Assembly (NCBI GenBank): GCA_030635365.1
Contig: DAOVYZ010000285.1
Location: 1 to 5,222, forward strand
Direction: 5' to 3'
Source: Bacteroidales bacterium
Lineage (GTDB): Bacteria; Bacteroidota; Bacteroidia; Bacteroidales; UBA12077
DNA: 5,222 nucleotides
Shown: positions 1 to 5,222 of the stretch, one piece after another
Layout of the letters: each line of letters starts with the position of its first letter
Position numbering within the stretch: the stretch's first letter is position 1
The notes under the pieces: generated by a model
What the model saw: the letters and a program-made list of their open reading frames with translations, nothing else
Databases searched by the model: none
Told to the model about the DNA's origin: nothing
Position numbers and translations under genes: made by a program

Positions 1-121
1 AAGCATGGTGTAAGTCAAGAAATAATATGAACGCAAAAATAAACTGGCAGTTTACGACAAAGGATGCTAGAATAAAATTAAAAACACTCTACCCGAAACT
101 TGAAGCTTGACTTGACACTAG
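1..121 (+). mobile_element. Right end of an IS630-like insertion element (partial)
   Basis: The transposase stop at 108-110 is followed by a short non-coding tail, as expected for an IS end. CTTGA occurs three times close together (99-103, 106-110, 111-115), then ACACTAG, then a TA-rich stretch (TATATA at 122-127). IS630 elements insert at TA, so the boundary probably lies at one of the TA dinucleotides between 119 and 127. The exact end is a guess because the opposite terminus is not in the window to compare. Confidence 0.45.
3..110 (+). CDS. IS630-family transposase, C-terminal end only (5' part outside window)
   Basis: An open frame enters from the left edge (first full codon at base 3) and stops with TGA at 108-110, giving 35 residues. 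The segment INWQFTTKDARIKLKTLYP (residues 13-31) is the characteristic C-terminal tail of IS630/Tc1-mariner-like DDE transposases, where a conserved W-x-F-T-x-x-D-A-R-x-K-L-x-x-L-Y-P pattern closes the protein. The catalytic DDE residues lie upstream, outside the window, so I cannot say whether the gene is intact. The tail itself shows no frameshift or stop before the natural end. It reads in the same direction as recQ, whose start codon is only 30 bases beyond this stop. The family call rests on remembered tail similarity, not on a search. It is too short to name an IS. Confidence 0.7.
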   Translation, partial: AWCKSRNNMNAKINWQFTTKDARIKLKTLYPKLEA

Positions 122-140
122 TATATATTTTCTTTCATTA

Positions 141-2051
141 ATGAACAGATACGAACAAATATTAACCAAATATTGGGGTTATTCAAAATTCAGGCCACTA
201 CAGGAAGATATTATTATTTCTGTATTGGAAGGAAAAGATACTTTAGCATTAATGCCAACAGGAGGAGGAAAATCTATAACATTTCAAGTTCCTTCAATGG
301 CTAAAGAAGGAATATGTATTGTAATTACTCCTTTAATTGCTCTAATGAAGGACCAAGTTGAAAATCTTCAGAAACTTAACATTAAAGCCATTGCTATTTA
401 TTCAGGCATGACAAAGGATGAGATTGATATTGCCCTTGACAATTGTATCTATGGTAATGTTAAATTCCTTTATATCTCGCCTGAACGTATTGGAACTGAG
501 TTATTCAAGATTCGTGTAAAACACATGAATGTAAATTTAATAACGGTTGATGAAGCTCATTGTATATCTGAATGGGGATATGACTTTAGGCCATCGTATT
601 TGAAAATTGCTAATCTTAGAGAGCTTATCCCCGGAGTTCCTGTATTAGCTCTAACAGCAACAGCAGTATCTAAAGTTATTGATGATATTCAAAGTAAATT
701 GAACTTTCAACAAAAAAACGTTTTCAGAAAAAGCTTTGAACGTAAAAATATTGTTTATCTGGTCCGGAATATTGATGATAAGATGAATTATCTTATTGAA
801 ACTATTAATAAGGTTAAGGGAAGCGGGATTATTTATGCTCGTAATAGAAAAAAAACAAGAGAGACGGCGATTTTTTTAAACAAGCATAATATCTCCGCTG
901 ATTATTATCATGCCGGATTAAAGCATGAAGATCGCAGTAGTAAGCAAAATGACTGGAAAGTAGGAAAAACCAGAGTTATGGTTGCTACTAATGCTTTTGG
1001 TATGGGAATAGATAAATCTGATGTAAGGTTTGTAATTCACCTTGATTTAACCGACAGTATTGAATCTTATTTCCAGGAAGCCGGACGTGGAGGTAGAGAT
1101 GAAAATAAAGCATATGCTGTACTCTTATATAATAAATCTGATAAAACTAAGATTGAACAAAGAATTACAAATAATTTTCCTGATATAAAGGAGATTAAAG
1201 ATGTTTATCAGGCTTTAGGGAATCATTTTCAAATACCTTATGGTGGTGGTAAGTTTATGACATATGACTTTATTATTTCTGATTTTGCCTCCAACTATAA
1301 ATTCAGTCTATTAAAAATACTTAGCAGTTTAAAAATATTACAAAAGGAAGGATATATTGAATTAACAGATGAATTGAACAGTATGTCGAAAGTTCATTTT
1401 CTTACAGAAAGAGATAATTTATATAAATTTCAAATTGCTAATGCCAAGTTTGACGGTTTTATAAAACTTTTGCTTAGATCTTATACAGGAGTATTTTCTG
1501 ATTATGTAAATGTTAATGAGCGTTCGATTGCTAAAAAAGCAAATATTTCCATCGATGTTGTTTATAAATATTTAAACAACTTAAAAACTCATGGGATACT
1601 AAACTACATACCTAAAAAGAAAAACCAATTTATAGTTTTTATGGAGGAAAGACTCGATAATAAATCTTTACATATATCGAAAGAAAATTATGATTTTAGA
1701 AAAAACAGATACATTGAGCGAATTGACTCTATGTTATACTATGCTTCTTCAAACAATAAATGCAGAAGTCAAATACTGTTAAGTTATTTTGGAGATAAAA
1801 ACCCTAACCGATGTGGACAATGTGATGTATGTACACGAAGAAATGAGCTTGAATTAAGCAAATATGAATTTGACCTAATTCTGGATATTATTAAAGAAAA
1901 ATTACAATACAATCTTATTTCAATTGATGATCTTTTATTATCGACAGGCAAGAATAAAGATAAATGCTTAAAAGTAGTGCAGTGGCTACTTGACAACAAT
2001 AAAATCATTAAAGATACTCAGGATTTACTAACATGGAATCTTGAGGATTAA
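141..2051 (+). CDS. recQ: RecQ-family ATP-dependent 3'-5' DNA helicase (Bacteroidota type, 636 aa)
   Basis: A superfamily 2 helicase that unwinds forked and recombination DNA intermediates in the cytoplasm. All RecQ motifs are visible: motif 0 YWGYSKFRPLQ (11-21), Walker A MPTGGGKS (38-45), motif Ia ITPLIALMKDQV (62-73), DEAH (137-140) with the RecQ-specific aromatic loop CISEWGYDFRPSY (141-153), motif III ALTATA (170-175), motif V VATNAFGMGID (281-291) and motif VI QEAGRGGRD (312-320). The zinc cluster is C541, C558, C561, C564, with the same 17-3-3 spacing as E. coli RecQ. It sits about 200 residues after motif VI instead of directly after the helicase core. The intervening 380-505 looks winged-helix-like (for example ERSIAKKANISIDVVYKYL at 460-478). 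No HRDC domain is seen; residues 575-636 look like another small helical/winged domain. ATG at 141 fits, because motif 0 normally begins about 10 residues in. There is no strong Shine-Dalgarno. The gene lies just downstream of an IS630 end. Confidence 0.95.
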   Translation: MNRYEQILTKYWGYSKFRPLQEDIIISVLEGKDTLALMPTGGGKSITFQVPSMAKEGICIVITPLIALMKDQVENLQKLNIKAIAIYSGMTKDEIDIALDNCIYGNVKFLYISPERIGTELFKIRVKHMNVNLITVDEAHCISEWGYDFRPSYLKIANLRELIPGVPVLALTATAVSKVIDDIQSKLNFQQKNVFRKSFERKNIVYLVRNIDDKMNYLIETINKVKGSGIIYARNRKKTRETAIFLNKHNISADYYHAGLKHEDRSSKQNDWKVGKTRVMVATNAFGMGIDKSDVRFVIHLDLTDSIESYFQEAGRGGRDENKAYAVLLYNKSDKTKIEQRITNNFPDIKEIKDVYQALGNHFQIPYGGGKFMTYDFIISDFASNYKFSLLKILSSLKILQKEGYIELTDELNSMSKVHFLTERDNLYKFQIANAKFDGFIKLLLRSYTGVFSDYVNVNERSIAKKANISIDVVYKYLNNLKTHGILNYIPKKKNQFIVFMEERLDNKSLHISKENYDFRKNRYIERIDSMLYYASSNNKCRSQILLSYFGDKNPNRCGQCDVCTRRNELELSKYEFDLILDIIKEKLQYNLISIDDLLLSTGKNKDKCLKVVQWLLDNNKIIKDTQDLLTWNLED

Positions 2052-2059
2052 AATAGAAA

Positions 2060-3061
2060 TTACTCTACCTGAAAAATAGCAATTCCATATTTTCTTTTAC
2101 CATCAGTAAATGATACATATAAGTAATTATTATTCATTTTTAAACTTTTAAACTCTTTTTCTTTATCAATATGCTCAAAGATTTTATCAGGCTTTTCGGG
2201 ATCTTTAATATCATATATCTCTATAGCTCCGTTGCATGTTACATACAAATAGTTTCTGTCTATTAATAAATCAACAGCCTTGCCATTTGTCCTAATATTT
2301 TGCACTTCCAATGGATATAAAGGTATTCCTACATTTAAGACTGACAATCCTCTTATATCATTTGCCAAGTACCCAGTAGCACCCTTTATTAATAATTTAT
2401 TTGCATCATTATCTATAAGGTAGCTTCTTGGAAACTCTGATTGTTTAAAGCTAGTAAACGGCTCACTAAATTTAAAAGTCCTTAGCCCCCGACTTCCTCC
2501 GGAAATAACAACATAAGGCGGTACAATTTGTATATTATTAACAGTAAAGTCCCTGATGTTATTTCGAGAAACCATATTTATATCATCTAAATTACTAAGA
2601 TCAACGATTTCCATACCCATGCCCCTATAACCAAGTAATGCATAGTTTTCATAAACCTTAGAACAATATACATCTTGATATCTGTAATATGTTCCAAGTA
2701 CATAAGGCATCGTTGGGTCAGAAACACTAAGTATTTTTAAGCCTAATGCTCCATAAGATAAATAAGCCTTGTCTTCTATAACCTCCACACAGTATGCCGT
2801 TCCATACACTTTTTTCCTTGACCGTTTTTCATATTCTGTGTAAACAAAAACCTCATGAATATCTTTAAAATCCGAAATATCTAGAATGTGTAATCCACTT
2901 TCACCCAATGGTAAGTATAAAATTGTATCATTGATATCAAAATTTGACAGCTCAAAATTTTTCATTTCAACACTATACACTGCTGCAGGATAAATATATT
3001 GAGCGGAGATTACTTTTAATATAATGAGGTAAACTAAAATTAGTAAGGTAATCTTTTTCAT
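2060..3061 (-). CDS. Secreted LVIVD-repeat (beta-propeller) protein, function unknown
   Basis: Encodes 333 residues when started at ATG 3061. The N-terminus MKKITLLILVYLIILKVISA followed by Q21 is a classic Sec signal peptide with a signal peptidase I site. There is no lipobox cysteine, so export to the periplasm or beyond is expected. The mature part carries repeated LVIVD-type blade motifs: LHILDISD (57-64), LKILSVSDPTMP (108-119), MEIVDLSN (150-157), LRTFKFSEP (193-201), LSVLNVGIPLYPLEV (239-253) and IEIYDIKDPEKP (280-291). That makes about six blades of a beta-propeller. No catalytic residues, C-terminal sorting domain or membrane anchor are recognised, so ligand and role are unknown; such propellers are often binding scaffolds. 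A longer frame with TTG at 3085 exists, but that TTG lies inside the -7 promoter element. The gene ends 8 bases from the convergent recQ stop and probably forms its own transcription unit. Confidence 0.85.
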   Translation of the reverse strand: MKKITLLILVYLIILKVISAQYIYPAAVYSVEMKNFELSNFDINDTILYLPLGESGLHILDISDFKDIHEVFVYTEYEKRSRKKVYGTAYCVEVIEDKAYLSYGALGLKILSVSDPTMPYVLGTYYRYQDVYCSKVYENYALLGYRGMGMEIVDLSNLDDINMVSRNNIRDFTVNNIQIVPPYVVISGGSRGLRTFKFSEPFTSFKQSEFPRSYLIDNDANKLLIKGATGYLANDIRGLSVLNVGIPLYPLEVQNIRTNGKAVDLLIDRNYLYVTCNGAIEIYDIKDPEKPDKIFEHIDKEKEFKSLKMNNNYLYVSFTDGKRKYGIAIFQVE

Positions 3062-3082
3062 TCTGTTTAGATTTGAACAATG

Positions 3083-3090
3083 CAAAATTA
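3083..3090 (-). promoter_or_regulatory. Bacteroidota-type promoter (-7 TAnnTTTG) for the LVIVD gene
   Basis: On the minus strand TAATTTTG matches the Bacteroidota sigma-ABfr -7 consensus TAnnTTTG exactly. A TTTG at 3113-3116 lies 22 bases upstream, near the spacing expected of the -33 element. Transcription would start around 3076-3079, leaving about 16-18 bases before ATG 3061. The motif match is seen directly; promoter activity is inferred. Confidence 0.55.
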
Positions 3091-3091
3091 A

Positions 3092-3129
3092 GCAATTATC
3101 AATACAATTTTACAAAAATAGATAATTGC
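3092..3129. repeat. 9-bp perfect inverted repeat around the LVIVD promoter
   Basis: GCAATTATC at 3092-3100 and GATAATTGC at 3121-3129 are exact reverse complements separated by 20 bases. One arm abuts the predicted -7 element (3083-3090), and the putative -33 TTTG (3113-3116) falls between the arms. This arrangement suits an operator for a regulator binding two half-sites. A hairpin terminating the upstream cytidine deaminase transcript is also possible, but the loop is long and no clean U-run follows. Function is inferred. Confidence 0.45.
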
Positions 3130-3159
3130 GTTTAAACTTACACTCATAATAAAATTGGG

Positions 3160-3174
3160 AGTAATGCAATTACT
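3160..3174. repeat. Short inverted repeat at the 3' end of the cytidine deaminase gene
   Basis: AGTAAT-GCA-ATTACT is a perfect 6-bp inverted repeat with a 3-base loop that contains the cdd stop codon (3170-3172). It could fold at the 3' end of the leftward transcript, but the stem is short and AT-rich and is followed by CCCAATTTT rather than a uniform U tract. Termination is therefore uncertain. Confidence 0.3.
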
Positions 3175-3655
3175 TTAAAAAATCTCCTTCGAATGCAAAG
3201 GGTAGGATATCTTTAACACTTTTTACTTTATATATTTTATTATCGCTTGAAATAATCAAAATATTAATATCTCTTTTTTGTCTTTTCTCAAATTCCAGAA
3301 TTACCTGCCTGCAACTCCCACAGGGAAATGGAGATACGCTTGCATTATGCTTACTATGTGCAGCTACTGCAATAGCAATTACTTTTGTATCAATGTTCAT
3401 ATTCCCATAGGTAAAAAGAGTAACCCTTTCTGCACATAATCCAAGAGGAAATACAGCATTTTCCTGATTGCTCCCGGTAATTATTTCATTATTCTCAAGC
3501 AATATTGCTGAACCTACCTGAAATTTTGAATAAGGTGCATATGCATTTTGGGTAGCTTTTGTCGCTACTTCAACAAGCAATTGTTCGTATTTACCTAAAT
3601 CAAGTTTATTTGAGAACACTTCAATTTCCGATTTTATTTCATGTTTCTCTATCAT
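3170..3655 (-). CDS. cdd: Cytidine deaminase (homotetrameric, zinc-dependent type, 161 aa)
   Basis: Cytosolic pyrimidine-salvage enzyme that hydrolytically deaminates cytidine and deoxycytidine to uridine and deoxyuridine. The zinc-site signature is complete: C74-A-E76 supplies one cysteine ligand and the proton-shuttling glutamate, and P111-C112-G-S-C115 supplies the other two cysteines. This three-cysteine pattern is that of the short tetrameric CDAs, not the ~290-residue dimeric enteric type. YAPYSKFQVGSA (39-50) and GSNQENA (61-67) are the substrate-binding segments. The ~30-residue N-terminal extension before the core is a little longer than in Bacillus CDA (~136 aa) but plausible for Bacteroidota. 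It begins 46 bases after the exonuclease stop on the same strand. TTACTTTG at 3682-3689 is a one-mismatch TAnnTTTG, so it may have a weak promoter of its own or be read through from the operon. Confidence 0.95.
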   Translation of the reverse strand: MIEKHEIKSEIEVFSNKLDLGKYEQLLVEVATKATQNAYAPYSKFQVGSAILLENNEIITGSNQENAVFPLGLCAERVTLFTYGNMNIDTKVIAIAVAAHSKHNASVSPFPCGSCRQVILEFEKRQKRDINILIISSDNKIYKVKSVKDILPFAFEGDFLK

Positions 3656-3701
3656 AATACTTAGGCTATATTAAATAAAAACAAAGTAAATTAAAACCTT
3701 A

Positions 3702-4268
3702 TCATTTTAAATTTTTATATATCTGTAAACAAACCCATGCATCAGTTGCTGCATAAATTTGCTGTGCCTCCGAAAGGCCTTCTCTTTCCCAGTTTGTAAC
3801 TTGTTGCGATTTTGAAATACGTTTATTAAGAACTATTGCTGTTATCTTTTTTAAGCTCTTAGCAGCAATCCCGTACTCGTCAACATAGTCCTGCAAATCA
3901 ATAAAACTTTTTGGGGTAAATTCATTAATTTCTCTGAGTACTTTTATATCATCTTTAATTGCCAAGCCTATTTTCCTGCTATTTCTATCAGCAAGTATCG
4001 CTTTAATCTTATCTGGCAACCCAATCTTATTAATTCTAATTAAAAAAGCCTGTGTAGGTGTTGTAAGTTGTAATAAAGATACCGGATTAACTTTTCCCTT
4101 TTTAAACGAAGGCCTTGTTTCGGTATCAAAACCCAGAATTTCTTGCCCCTGCAATAATGGTGCAAATTGGTTTAATTTCTCCTGAGTATCTATTACAAAA
4201 ATTCCACCACTAAATTGATATATTGGCAACTCATTTATTTCATTACTCGATAAATCTTCTGCATACAT
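3702..4268 (-). CDS. 3'-5' exonuclease, DEDDy family (RNase D / WRN-exonuclease-like, 188 aa)
   Basis: A stand-alone DnaQ-like exonuclease of the DNA_pol_A_exo1 type, which removes nucleotides from 3' ends with two metal ions. Exo I is FDTET (47-51; D48 and E50). Exo II is GLAIKDDIKVL (101-111), with D107 as the likely ligand. Exo III is Y172-x3-D176 in IYAATDAWVCLQIY (171-184), which makes it DEDDy. The segment KSQQVTNWEREGLSEAQQ (153-170) is the typical WRN/RNase D lead-in to exo III. There are no HRDC domains, so it is not full RNase D (~370 aa); the nearest named relatives are WRN-exo and plant WEX. Whether DNA or RNA is the substrate cannot be read from sequence. The ATG lies 3 bases after the DUF5063-like stop, and a GGAAG about 8 bases upstream, overlapping the end of the preceding gene, can act as a Shine-Dalgarno. 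The two genes are surely one operon. Confidence 0.92.
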   Translation of the reverse strand: MYAEDLSSNEINELPIYQFSGGIFVIDTQEKLNQFAPLLQGQEILGFDTETRPSFKKGKVNPVSLLQLTTPTQAFLIRINKIGLPDKIKAILADRNSRKIGLAIKDDIKVLREINEFTPKSFIDLQDYVDEYGIAAKSLKKITAIVLNKRISKSQQVTNWEREGLSEAQQIYAATDAWVCLQIYKNLK

Positions 4269-4271
4269 ATA

Positions 4272-4907
4272 TTATTCTTCCTTTTTAAAATCAGCTTGCC
4301 GCTTAGTTAAAATCCAATTACGCGTATCAATATCCTCATCCTGTTCTTTTTCTTTCTCAGAATCATTTTGTTCTTCTTCTAAATCCTCATCCCCAAAGAA
4401 TACATTATGTATAGCTTTTAAAGCACTAAGGATCCTTTGTCCCCAAAACTCCTCAAAATTAAGCTGGCATTCCCATAATGCATCGTTCATTATTTCTTCT
4501 GTTCCCACATTATAAAGTATTATAAAATTCTTCAAATCCTGATATATATCTGCTAAATTATCAGAAATTGAAGCTACACTTTGCTCTTCCTGTTCATGAG
4601 TTAATGGATCAAATATTTCTCTATATTCATCATGAAAACCAAGTTTTTTTTTAACTACCCCCTGGATGTATCCCCACTCCTCTTCCGTTACAAATTTCTC
4701 ATTTCCATCTTGAAAAATAGATTCAAAATCAGGCAGTAAAGATCCTTTCAAATACACAAGAGGTAATAATTTTCTTGCTTTATCCAAAAAATCCTTTTTA
4801 CTAAATCTTAAAGTATTTTCTACAAATGAACAATACTCACCAGCAACAGTAACAAATTCAGTTATATTCTGGGAGAATACTATGTTATTATCAAAATCCT
4901 CTTGCAT
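4272..4907 (-). CDS. DUF5063-like protein (211 aa), first gene of exonuclease operon
   Basis: A cytoplasmic, mostly helical protein of unknown function. It has no signal peptide and no transmembrane segment. The body (about 10-170) carries hydrophobic-aromatic helices such as VYLKGSLLPDF (51-61), the tryptophan-containing TEEEWGYIQGVVKKKLG (74-90) and LWECQLNFEEFWGQRILSAL (144-163). It is followed by an acidic linker (173-194, nearly all E/D/Q/K) and a short terminal block, TRNWILTKRQADF (195-207). I assign it to DUF5063 from its general look and its place directly before a DEDDy exonuclease, a pairing I recall from Bacteroidota genomes; no search was run. No catalytic motif is apparent. A role as accessory or regulator of the exonuclease is inference from the 3-nt spacing. 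ATG 4907 sits 21 bases after an exact TAnnTTTG promoter element, which supports this start. Confidence 0.75.
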   Translation of the reverse strand: MQEDFDNNIVFSQNITEFVTVAGEYCSFVENTLRFSKKDFLDKARKLLPLVYLKGSLLPDFESIFQDGNEKFVTEEEWGYIQGVVKKKLGFHDEYREIFDPLTHEQEEQSVASISDNLADIYQDLKNFIILYNVGTEEIMNDALWECQLNFEEFWGQRILSALKAIHNVFFGDEDLEEEQNDSEKEKEQDEDIDTRNWILTKRQADFKKEE

Positions 4908-4928
4908 ATATAATTCTTAAAACCTGTG

Positions 4929-4936
4929 CAAAGGTA
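4929..4936 (-). promoter_or_regulatory. Bacteroidota-type -7 promoter element for the DUF5063-exonuclease operon
   Basis: TACCTTTG on the minus strand matches TAnnTTTG exactly, preceded by a T-run and followed by CACAGG. Start of transcription would be near 4922-4925, giving a leader of about 15-18 bases before ATG 4907. No convincing TTTG -33 element is visible at the usual distance, which is common for this class. It would drive DUF5063, the exonuclease and perhaps cdd. Confidence 0.5.
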
Positions 4937-5116
4937 AAAAAAGATCTTTTATTCATACTTTAATATTTATAATTCTAATCCTAAAATTTAAACTCTCACT
5001 TACCTGGTAAAAACCCATTCTTGTTGAGAAGATAAATTCCTATTGTATAAATAACCATCGGTGTCAAATGCTTTAATCTCCTCCGGGTTTTCAATTTTGT
5101 TTTTTGAGGTGTTTAC
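4937..5116. other. Intergenic stretch with an unassigned in-frame remnant, no intact gene
   Basis: Between the transposase fragment and the DUF5063-operon promoter there is no complete gene. In the same minus frame as the fragment, 5000-5116 stays open for 38 codons after the stop, including ENPEEIKAFDTDGYLYN and SSQQEWVFTR, then ends in TAA (5000-5002). It has no start codon. The composition looks protein-like, but I do not recognise it, and it does not look like the usual IS1182 C-terminus. Bases 4937-4999 are simple AT-rich DNA with nothing I can assign. Confidence 0.35.
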
Positions 5117-5221
5117 TTAGTTACTAACTTTTATTTGTTGATACGTTAAATGTGGCTTAGCTACCATCCTTTCAGTTAGTTTGTGAAAAATTGAATCTTT
5201 ATAAATAGAACGATTAATCCT
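5117..5221 (-). pseudogene. C-terminal fragment of an IS1182-like transposase
   Basis: Reading leftwards from the right edge, an open frame of 34 codons ends with TAA at 5117-5119. The segment NRSIYKDSIFHKLTERM resembles the part of IS1182-family DDE transposases (DDE_Tnp_1_6 type) just before the conserved tail, where R-x-I-x-R-S-x-Y is followed by an arginine-rich helix, then L-Y-x-x-R-x-x-V-E-H-P-F-G. Here the frame reads KPHLTYQQIKVSN and then stops where the V-E-H-P-F-G block should begin, so the tail is missing or degraded. The upstream part is outside the window. The family call is by remembered pattern only. It points the same way as the DUF5063 operon. Confidence 0.45.
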
Positions 5222-5222
5222 G

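Noticed and set aside
112..129. TTGACA (112-117) followed by TATATT (124-129) as a sigma-70 promoter for recQ
   Set aside because: Spacing between the hexamers is only 6 bases instead of about 17, and Bacteroidota use a different -33/-7 consensus.
1784..2008. 74-codon open frame on the minus strand inside recQ
   Set aside because: It is fully contained in the zinc-cluster and C-terminal coding region of recQ, has no promoter or recognisable motif, and its serine/leucine-rich composition is what antisense of that AT-rich frame gives.
2060..3085. Longer 341-residue version of the LVIVD protein from TTG 3085
   Set aside because: The TTG is part of the predicted -7 promoter element, and the extension spoils an otherwise standard signal peptide.
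3682..3689. TTACTTTG as a dedicated cdd promoter
   Set aside because: One mismatch in the conserved TA and no -33 element; in AT-rich DNA this is too weak to list as a separate feature, though it is mentioned under cdd.
4803..5116. Possible new defence or toxin system next to the transposase remnant
   Set aside because: No toxin, antitoxin, nuclease or repeat signature was found in the intergenic part, and the nearest genes are housekeeping-like DUF5063 and exonuclease.

Overview
The window looks like chromosomal DNA of a Bacteroidota bacterium, probably Bacteroidales/Marinilabiliales-like. It is strongly AT-rich by eye. Two genes are preceded by exact matches to the Bacteroidota sigma -7 element TAnnTTTG, and most starts lack a strong Shine-Dalgarno sequence. 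The gene set is also typical of that phylum: a ~635-residue RecQ with a late zinc cluster, and a DUF5063-like gene paired with a WRN/RNase D-type 3'-5' exonuclease.

Layout from left to right. Bases 1-121 hold the end of an IS630-family insertion element, with the last 35 codons of its transposase reading rightwards. About 20 bases later a complete RecQ-family helicase gene starts (141-2051, +). It converges, with 8 bases between stop codons, on a leftward block. In transcription order (right to left) that block is a DUF5063-like protein (4907-4272), a DEDDy 3'-5' exonuclease (4268-3702), a tetrameric-type cytidine deaminase (3655-3170) and a secreted LVIVD-repeat beta-propeller protein (3061-2060). 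The last has its own promoter, inside a 9-bp inverted repeat. Bases 4937-5222 hold no intact gene. They carry a decayed C-terminal piece of what looks like an IS1182-type transposase and a further unassigned stretch in the same frame.

The DUF5063-like gene and the exonuclease are 3 nt apart, sit behind one good promoter and are almost certainly co-transcribed. Cytidine deaminase follows after 46 nt and may be read through or have a weak promoter. The RecQ helicase and the stand-alone WRN-type exonuclease recall the two catalytic halves of the Werner protein, but they are on opposite strands, so a joint role is inference. Insertion-sequence remnants at both edges suggest a region that has undergone rearrangement. 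I see no CRISPR array, tRNA, rRNA, toxin-antitoxin pair or recognisable defence island. The core genes are housekeeping-like, and I do not claim a new system.
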